Positions 6,211 to 10,313 of a DNA stretch of 10,313 nucleotides are shown piece after piece. The stretch spans positions 1 through 10,313 of the forward strand of contig CAYGVT010000036.1 in NCBI GenBank assembly GCA_964353355.1, read 5' to 3'. The number at the start of each line of letters is the position of its first letter. The stretch's first letter is position 1. A program made the position numbers and the translations under genes. Under the pieces are notes generated by a model. That model was given only the letters and a program-made list of their open reading frames with translations. It did not search any database and had not been told where the DNA came from. The stretch is from CAYGVT01 sp964353355 (GTDB lineage: Archaea; Thermoplasmatota; DTKX01; GCA-020343715).

Positions 6211-9168
6211 TCAGACCTCGCGGACCTCGATCTCGATCTTCCCGGAGGGCTCCTGCGGGGGGGCCTCCGGGGGCTTCGGGGGCTCGGGTGGCGCGCGGCG
6301 CCTCGACCTCAGCGCGAGCAGCGCGACCACGACCAGCACCACGACCACGACGAGCACGATGGCCCCGATGACGGCCATCGACACCCCGCCTCCAGCCCCG
6401 CCCTCGACCTCGAGGAGCACGTCGCGCTCGGCGGTGGCGTTCCCGTCCGACACGGCGAGGGTGATGGTGTGCTTGCCCGGCCTGAGGGCCTTGGTCGCGA
6501 ACGTCGCGCCCGTGCCGAGCGTCTTTCCCCCCAGCTTCCAGGTGTAGGTGAGCAGGTCGCCGTCCTCGTCCCTGGCATCCCCCTGGAACCGGACCTCGAC
6601 GCCCTCCGCGAACACGCTCGCGTTCTGGGGCAGCACCGTCTTGATCACGGGCCGGTCGTTCACGTTGACGACTACGATGTCGAAGGACTTTGAGTGGGCG
6701 CCACCCTTCCCGTCCTCGACCGTGACGGTCACGCGGTGGGTCCCGACGTGGTTCTGCCTGGGCGTGAACGTGATGTTGCCCGAGTCCTCATCGATGTTGA
6801 AGAGCGATGCGTCGTCCTTCCACGTGAGCGTGTCCCCGTCGAGGTCCATGGCCTCGAGCAGGAGGGTGAACGGCACGTCCTCGTCGACCGTGTAGGTGGC
6901 CTCGACCTCCGTGGTGACGACGGGCACGTCGTTCAGGTCGGCGATGAGCCACAGGACCGCGACCGTGGTCGTGAGCCCCTCCCTGTCGGTCACCGTGTAG
7001 TTCACGCGGTGCTCGCCCACCATCGACTGGTCGGCCGTGAGGTTGACCCAGCCGCTCGGATCCGGCCCGAGCCACGCTGGCCCGTCGCTGGAGAGCGCAA
7101 GGCCCTCCGCGACCGGCAGCGCGATCGCCAGGTCGGGGTCCCCGATGAGGAGCCGGAGCGCGACCGTCTCCCACTGGTCGGCGCGCTGGGTGCCGGGGTC
7201 CATGAGCGTGGGCGGGTCGTTCACGTTCGCCACGTTGACACGGAGCGTCCTGGTGTCAGAGGCGCCCGAGCGGTCCTGGACGATGAGCGTCACGTCGAAC
7301 CCGGGGTAGTGCTCGTTGAGGGGCGTGAAGGCGAGGATGCCGGTCGACGCTCCCATCGTCACCTCTATCGATTCCGAGTAGGCGGTGAAGGTGAGGGCGT
7401 CCCCGACAAGCAGGTCGGGGTCGTCCACCAGCACCTGGTAGGAGGCGGCCACATCCTGGACCGCATCCATCTCCAGAGCCGACCCTATCACTGGCCTGTC
7501 GTTCAGGTTCGCGACCGTGAACCGCACGTTCGCGGTGTCGGCGAGGCCGAACCGGTCCGTGGCCGTGATGATGACCGGGTGCGGGCCGACCTGCTCCTGG
7601 GTGGGCGTCCAGGCGATGCGGCCCGTCGCGGGGTCGATGTCGAACATGTCCGTGTTGTCCGAGAACGTGATGGCGTCGTCCGGCAGGTCCTTGTCCATGC
7701 ACGTGAAGGTGTACTCGAAGGGCTCCTCCTCGGTCGCGGCGAGCTCCGAGGGGCGGTCCAGGGCGGGCCTGTCCGCGACCTGGAGCACGCGCACCGCGAT
7801 GGGGCCCGAGGAGCCGGTGGCGTCGAAGAGGTCCCTCGCGGCCAGCGTGACGGTGACCTCGCCGAAGAAGTTCAGGGCGGACGCGACCGCCAGCACGTGG
7901 ACCCCGCCGGGCATCGGGTTGATGCGCGCCGTGAGGTTGGACGGGTCCGACACGTTCGCGATGGAGTAGACGAGGCCGTCCTGGTTGAAGTCGTCGGTGA
8001 AGGTTGTCTCGAGCTGGAGCACGTCTGTCCAGCCGGCGTCCTCCTGGACCTCGTAGGACGACACGCCGGCCCACTCGGGCGGCGCGTTCACGGGAGGGTC
8101 GTAGCTGAGGCTGAGGCCGGAGAGCCGCACCGCGGCCATGGTGGCGTGCGCGACCGTGACGTTGAGCGCCACGGTGAGGTTGCCTGGCATGACCGGCTCG
8201 GCGTCCACAGCGGCCTGGATGGCCGCGCGCAACCCGAGCGAGTCGCCCACCGTCACATCCCTGGTGAGGTCCCCGGCGGCGAGCACCATAGTCGTCGCCC
8301 CGACGGTCATGTTCACGCGGCTCGGGAGCTCGTCCTCGCCCGAGCCGTAGACGAGGGCGGCGATGTAGTCGGTGTAGAGGTGGCCAGGGTCGGCCTTGGG
8401 GTTGGGCGGGACGAGTATGACCTCGCAGTGCGGGCCCGCGATGGCGGCGACGATGGAGCCGTTCGTGGCCTGGAACTCCGAGCCGGCCTCGATGGTCGCG
8501 TTGAGCCACATGTCGCCGGCAGCGTTGGAGTAGTAGGACGCTTTCATGGTCCAGGAGGAGCCGGTGTGGTTGTAGAGCCAGAGCTCCGCCCAGAAGGTGT
8601 TGGTTTCGTTGGCGTTGCAGGTGCCGTAGCCGTTCCAGACGATGTCGATGGCGGGCGCGCCGGTGACGGGGGGTATGAACTGGACCACCTGGACGGGATA
8701 GGGCCAGGGGGGCTGGAGGGCCAGTCCGGTCGTGGTGTACCAGTAGGTGCCGTCGTCCTTGCCAGCAGCCGTGACATCGGTGGCGGCTATGGGGGTCCAG
8801 TCGTCGTTGTAGGGGTCGAGGGAGGGGGGGTAGCAGTCGGTGCCGGTGTCGTACATCGCCCACCGGTCGGCGGCGACCCTCCCGGACGAGAAGTCCACGG
8901 CCGAGAACTCGATGGAGGGGCCGATGAGGCCGGTGGCCGTGAGCGAGGCGGCCGTGACGGCGGAGCCACGGGGGAGCTCGACGGCCAGCGTGTCGTTCCA
9001 GGGGTGCGCGCCGAAGGTGAGGTTGGCGGAGGCGACGCCGGAGGAGAAGGTGGTGATGGTCACCGGGGAGGCGGTGGCGCCGGGGGATAGGAGGAGGGGC
9101 GCGAGGAGGAGGACGGTCGCGAGGAGGAGCGGGAGGGGCCTGAGGGGGGAGGATGACGTGCCAACCAC
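6211..9168 (-). CDS. Large cell-surface protein with cadherin/PKD-like repeats, first copy
   Basis: Paralogue of the gene at 3017-5992 with the same architecture over about 985 residues: signal peptide (about 1-33, core LPLLLATVLLLAPLLL), unrecognised N-terminal region (about 34-357), six modules (about 358-925) separated mostly by NDxP or ADRP linkers, a very hydrophobic helix (about 931-953), RSRRR stop-transfer, and a Pro-rich tail ending IEIEVREV. About sixteen N-x-S/T sequons all lie on the outer side. Unlike the paralogue it has three cysteines in the N-terminal region (about 112, 184, 248), so a disulfide is possible. The start is inferred: GTG 9168 lies about 27 bp downstream of a TATA-like box and directly begins a normal signal peptide, suggesting a leaderless message. 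The frame is open upstream to ATG 9237 and ATG 9303, but those add an unlikely N-terminus across the promoter. Function is probably adhesion or envelope structure. Confidence 0.88.
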   Translation of the reverse strand: MVGTSSSPLRPLPLLLATVLLLAPLLLSPGATASPVTITTFSSGVASANLTFGAHPWNDTLAVELPRGSAVTAASLTATGLIGPSIEFSAVDFSSGRVAADRWAMYDTGTDCYPPSLDPYNDDWTPIAATDVTAAGKDDGTYWYTTTGLALQPPWPYPVQVVQFIPPVTGAPAIDIVWNGYGTCNANETNTFWAELWLYNHTGSSWTMKASYYSNAAGDMWLNATIEAGSEFQATNGSIVAAIAGPHCEVILVPPNPKADPGHLYTDYIAALVYGSGEDELPSRVNMTVGATTMVLAAGDLTRDVTVGDSLGLRAAIQAAVDAEPVMPGNLTVALNVTVAHATMAAVRLSGLSLSYDPPVNAPPEWAGVSSYEVQEDAGWTDVLQLETTFTDDFNQDGLVYSIANVSDPSNLTARINPMPGGVHVLAVASALNFFGEVTVTLAARDLFDATGSSGPIAVRVLQVADRPALDRPSELAATEEEPFEYTFTCMDKDLPDDAITFSDNTDMFDIDPATGRIAWTPTQEQVGPHPVIITATDRFGLADTANVRFTVANLNDRPVIGSALEMDAVQDVAASYQVLVDDPDLLVGDALTFTAYSESIEVTMGASTGILAFTPLNEHYPGFDVTLIVQDRSGASDTRTLRVNVANVNDPPTLMDPGTQRADQWETVALRLLIGDPDLAIALPVAEGLALSSDGPAWLGPDPSGWVNLTADQSMVGEHRVNYTVTDREGLTTTVAVLWLIADLNDVPVVTTEVEATYTVDEDVPFTLLLEAMDLDGDTLTWKDDASLFNIDEDSGNITFTPRQNHVGTHRVTVTVEDGKGGAHSKSFDIVVVNVNDRPVIKTVLPQNASVFAEGVEVRFQGDARDEDGDLLTYTWKLGGKTLGTGATFATKALRPGKHTITLAVSDGNATAERDVLLEVEGGAGGGVSMAVIGAIVLVVVVVLVVVALLALRSRRRAPPEPPKPPEAPPQEPSGKIEIEVREV
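6400..6847 (-). repeat. Near-identical tract shared with 3221-3668
   Basis: Partner of the tract in the second surface gene, in the same orientation and at the equivalent place, offset by 3179 bp. Both copies keep the reading frame with no gaps. Direct repeats of this length could recombine and fuse the two genes, deleting about 3.2 kb. Confidence 0.85.
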
Positions 9169-9190
9169 CGGGTACGCATGACTGGGTGGC

Positions 9191-9200
9191 GGATTTAAGG
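9191..9200 (-). promoter_or_regulatory. TATA-like box of the first surface gene
   Basis: CCTTAAATCC on the minus strand is an AT-rich island in GC-rich surroundings. Its centre lies about 27 bp upstream of GTG 9168, the standard archaeal TATA to transcription-start distance, so transcript and reading frame may begin together. The decamer CGGTGGTTGG (9170-9161) covers the predicted start. Confidence 0.5.
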
Positions 9201-9370
9201 GTTGCGGTGAGGGGGACCTGCGGACCTGAAATCCCATGAAGGTAAGAAGAAAAAGGATGAGTCCATGCGATTGCCAATGAGGAAGGGCATCCAATCTCGA
9301 CATTACCTTTCCTATATCCTCATAGATCCTGGACTCCGGACGGGAAGATCGAACGGTCCAAGCAGAAGGA

Positions 9371-9380
9371 TTTTTATCAT
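9371..9380 (+). promoter_or_regulatory. TATA-like box of the 123-residue gene and DpnI homologue
   Basis: TTTTTATCAT, preceded by a purine-rich stretch (AGAAGGA) that could be a BRE, lies about 40 bp before ATG 9418. This predicts a transcript start near 9400 and a leader of about 15-20 nt. The rest of the 249-bp divergent gap (9169-9417) shows no further gene I can support. Confidence 0.45.
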
Positions 9381-9417
9381 CATGCTTGGATCAAATTCTG
9401 GATAGGGACGGGATATC

Positions 9418-9789
9418 ATGACGAGGACCGTGGACCGCGCTGGTATCATCGAGGAACATGAACGGCTGGACCGTGCGCTCTACTCGGTCATCTCCGAACT
9501 CGTGGATGATGAGGATGTGCATGCGGTCTCGATCGAGCTGGAGCGTTGCCTGACGGAAGGAGAAGGCGTTGGAGGGGAGGGGATGCGACGCTATCTCGGC
9601 TTGGCAATGGACCTCCTTGACAAGATAGAGGGAACGCATCCGAATGATGGGAACGACGAACAAACCACCCTTGTCAGTGAGGCCGAGAAGTGCGTGTGGG
9701 CAGCCAGGGTCGAGAACTACCAGGAATTACTGCGGAAGCTGGCTGCGGAAGGGCTCATAGGTCGGGCCACCTCGCCCCCCATACCGTAA
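9418..9789 (+). CDS. Unrecognised acidic helical protein upstream of the DpnI homologue
   Basis: A 123-residue soluble protein, rich in Glu and Asp and predicted mostly helical (for example EEHERLDRALYSVISEL at 12-28 and LVSEAEKCVWAARVENYQEL at 85-104). It has two cysteines (44 and 92), no membrane segment, no signal peptide and no motif I recognise. The ATG follows a TATA-like box with a short leader; no strong Shine-Dalgarno is present. The stop lies 34 bp before the DpnI homologue on the same strand, so they probably share a transcript. It is not obviously DpnD, the small partner of the pneumococcal system, which I recall lying downstream of the nuclease gene. A regulator or immunity-type partner is possible but unsupported by sequence. 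Confidence 0.7.
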   Translation: MTRTVDRAGIIEEHERLDRALYSVISELVDDEDVHAVSIELERCLTEGEGVGGEGMRRYLGLAMDLLDKIEGTHPNDGNDEQTTLVSEAEKCVWAARVENYQELLRKLAAEGLIGRATSPPIP

Positions 9790-9803
9790 GGGATATCGAG
9801 CCT

Positions 9804-9811
9804 AGGAGGTG
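9804..9811 (+). promoter_or_regulatory. Strong Shine-Dalgarno of the DpnI homologue
   Basis: AGGAGGTG is a full match to the anti-Shine-Dalgarno sequence and lies 12 nt before ATG 9824. It fixes the start of the nuclease gene and contrasts with the weak or absent sites of the large genes in this window. Confidence 0.75.
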
Positions 9812-9823
9812 TACAAGTACATC

Positions 9824-10313
9824 ATGGACCTCCATCTCGATCCACGCCTCGCTGTCGGTTACCATAGCAAATCGCAGAGCGCCAGGGTCATGACGGAGGG
9901 ATGGTTCGAGCAAAATGTCTACTGCCCGGCATGTCCGTCGGAGGAGCTTACAAAGCTCCCTGACAACATGAAGGTCCTGGACTTCCAGTGCCCATCATGC
10001 GAGGAGACGTTCCAGCTCAAGAGCACATCCGGGATTTTCGGCAGCACCGTGGTGGATTCGGAGTACAATACGAAGATCAAGCAGATCAGGAGCGGGCTCT
10101 CTCCGAACTGGTCGTTCCTGCAGTACAATGCCAAGGGACTAACAGTGAGGAGCCTGATGATGATACCCAAGCATTTCATGACCCTTGATGCCATCCAGAG
10201 GAGAACACCCCTTCGGGAGAGCGCAAGGCGGGCCGGGTGGGTCGGGTCGAATATATTGCTGGGGAGGCTCCCGCCCGATGCGCGTGTGTTCTTGGTGAGG
10301 GATGGTGAGGTGA
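9824..10313 (+). CDS. dpnI: DpnI-family endonuclease for methylated GATC, 3' partial
   Basis: Homologue of DpnI (DpnC), which cuts GATC only when the adenine is methylated. 163 residues are visible of about 254 in the pneumococcal enzyme; the C-terminal winged helix, also DNA-binding in DpnI, lies beyond the edge. Compared with DpnI from memory, the first 70 residues are collinear without gaps: the C34-x2-C37 and C56-x2-C59 zinc site and D53 and K66 of the PD-(D/E)xK active site are conserved. Position 64, Glu in DpnI, is Gln here (FQLKS), giving D-QxK. Further on, ARRAGWVGSNI matches ARRAGWIGCNI of DpnI and FLVRDGEV matches FLVQDGQV. The ATG is set by a strong Shine-Dalgarno and aligns with Met1 of DpnI. 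GC content is clearly lower than in the left part of the window. No methyltransferase is visible, as expected for a methyl-dependent enzyme, and the host should lack adenine methylation at GATC. Confidence 0.93.
   Translation, partial: MDLHLDPRLAVGYHSKSQSARVMTEGWFEQNVYCPACPSEELTKLPDNMKVLDFQCPSCEETFQLKSTSGIFGSTVVDSEYNTKIKQIRSGLSPNWSFLQYNAKGLTVRSLMMIPKHFMTLDAIQRRTPLRESARRAGWVGSNILLGRLPPDARVFLVRDGEV

Noticed and set aside
6694..9090. A 798-codon open frame on the plus strand, antisense to the first surface gene
   Set aside because: It is a by-product of high GC and strong codon bias in the real minus-strand gene: composition is dominated by Arg, Gly, Val and His, no domain is recognisable, and a similar shadow occurs opposite the paralogue.
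9169..9303. N-terminal extension of the first surface protein to ATG 9303 or ATG 9237
   Set aside because: It would put coding sequence over the TATA-like box and add up to 45 residues ahead of an otherwise normal signal peptide. The paralogue has no matching extension.
9277..9405. A 42-codon plus-strand open frame in the divergent promoter region
   Set aside because: It is very short, has no ribosome binding site, overlaps the TATA-like box of the following gene and shows no recognisable sequence.
9400..10313. GATC avoidance linked to the DpnI homologue
   Set aside because: GATC sites occur about two dozen times across the window, not strikingly fewer than expected at this GC, and DpnI-type enzymes cut only methylated sites, so avoidance is not expected.

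Overview
The window looks like a high-GC archaeal chromosome segment, most plausibly from a high-GC Thermoplasmatota lineage. Three things point there: an archaeal Hef/FANCM-type helicase, large secreted cadherin-like proteins with one C-terminal membrane anchor, and TATA-like boxes about 27-37 bp ahead of start codons with no or very short leaders. The exact lineage is inference. GC is roughly two thirds or more up to about position 9180 and then falls to the low or middle fifties to the right edge.

Layout, left to right. Positions 1-134 (minus strand) carry RNA-like structure matching the 5' end of a group II intron (GTGCG start, GGGTGCAAGTCCC hairpin of domain I); the body of the intron would lie left of the window. 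Positions 189-1862 (+) encode a helicase-only Hef protein. It converges on a minus-strand block in which two very large paralogous surface proteins (9168-6211 and 5992-3017) are followed by a small TPR protein (2966-1935). The second surface gene and the TPR gene are tightly linked, and the TPR frame is open back to a GTG that overlaps the stop of the surface gene. The two surface proteins share a signal peptide, an unrecognised N-terminal beta-rich region, about six cadherin/PKD-like modules, one membrane helix and a short proline-rich cytoplasmic tail ending in a conserved acidic motif. A 448-bp stretch near their 3' ends is about 94% identical, which suggests gene conversion.

Positions 9169-9417 form a divergent promoter region. 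To its right a lower-GC block holds an unrecognised acidic 123-residue protein and, 34 bp further on, a DpnI-family endonuclease cut off by the window edge. The DpnI homologue is collinear residue by residue with the pneumococcal enzyme across the zinc site and active site, but carries Gln where DpnI has the catalytic Glu64. This block looks horizontally acquired.

Possible working links: the surface proteins probably act together on the cell exterior, with the TPR protein as a candidate cytoplasmic partner of their tails. The DpnI pair is a defence module against GATC-methylated DNA. The helicase is a DNA repair enzyme without evident functional linkage to its neighbours.
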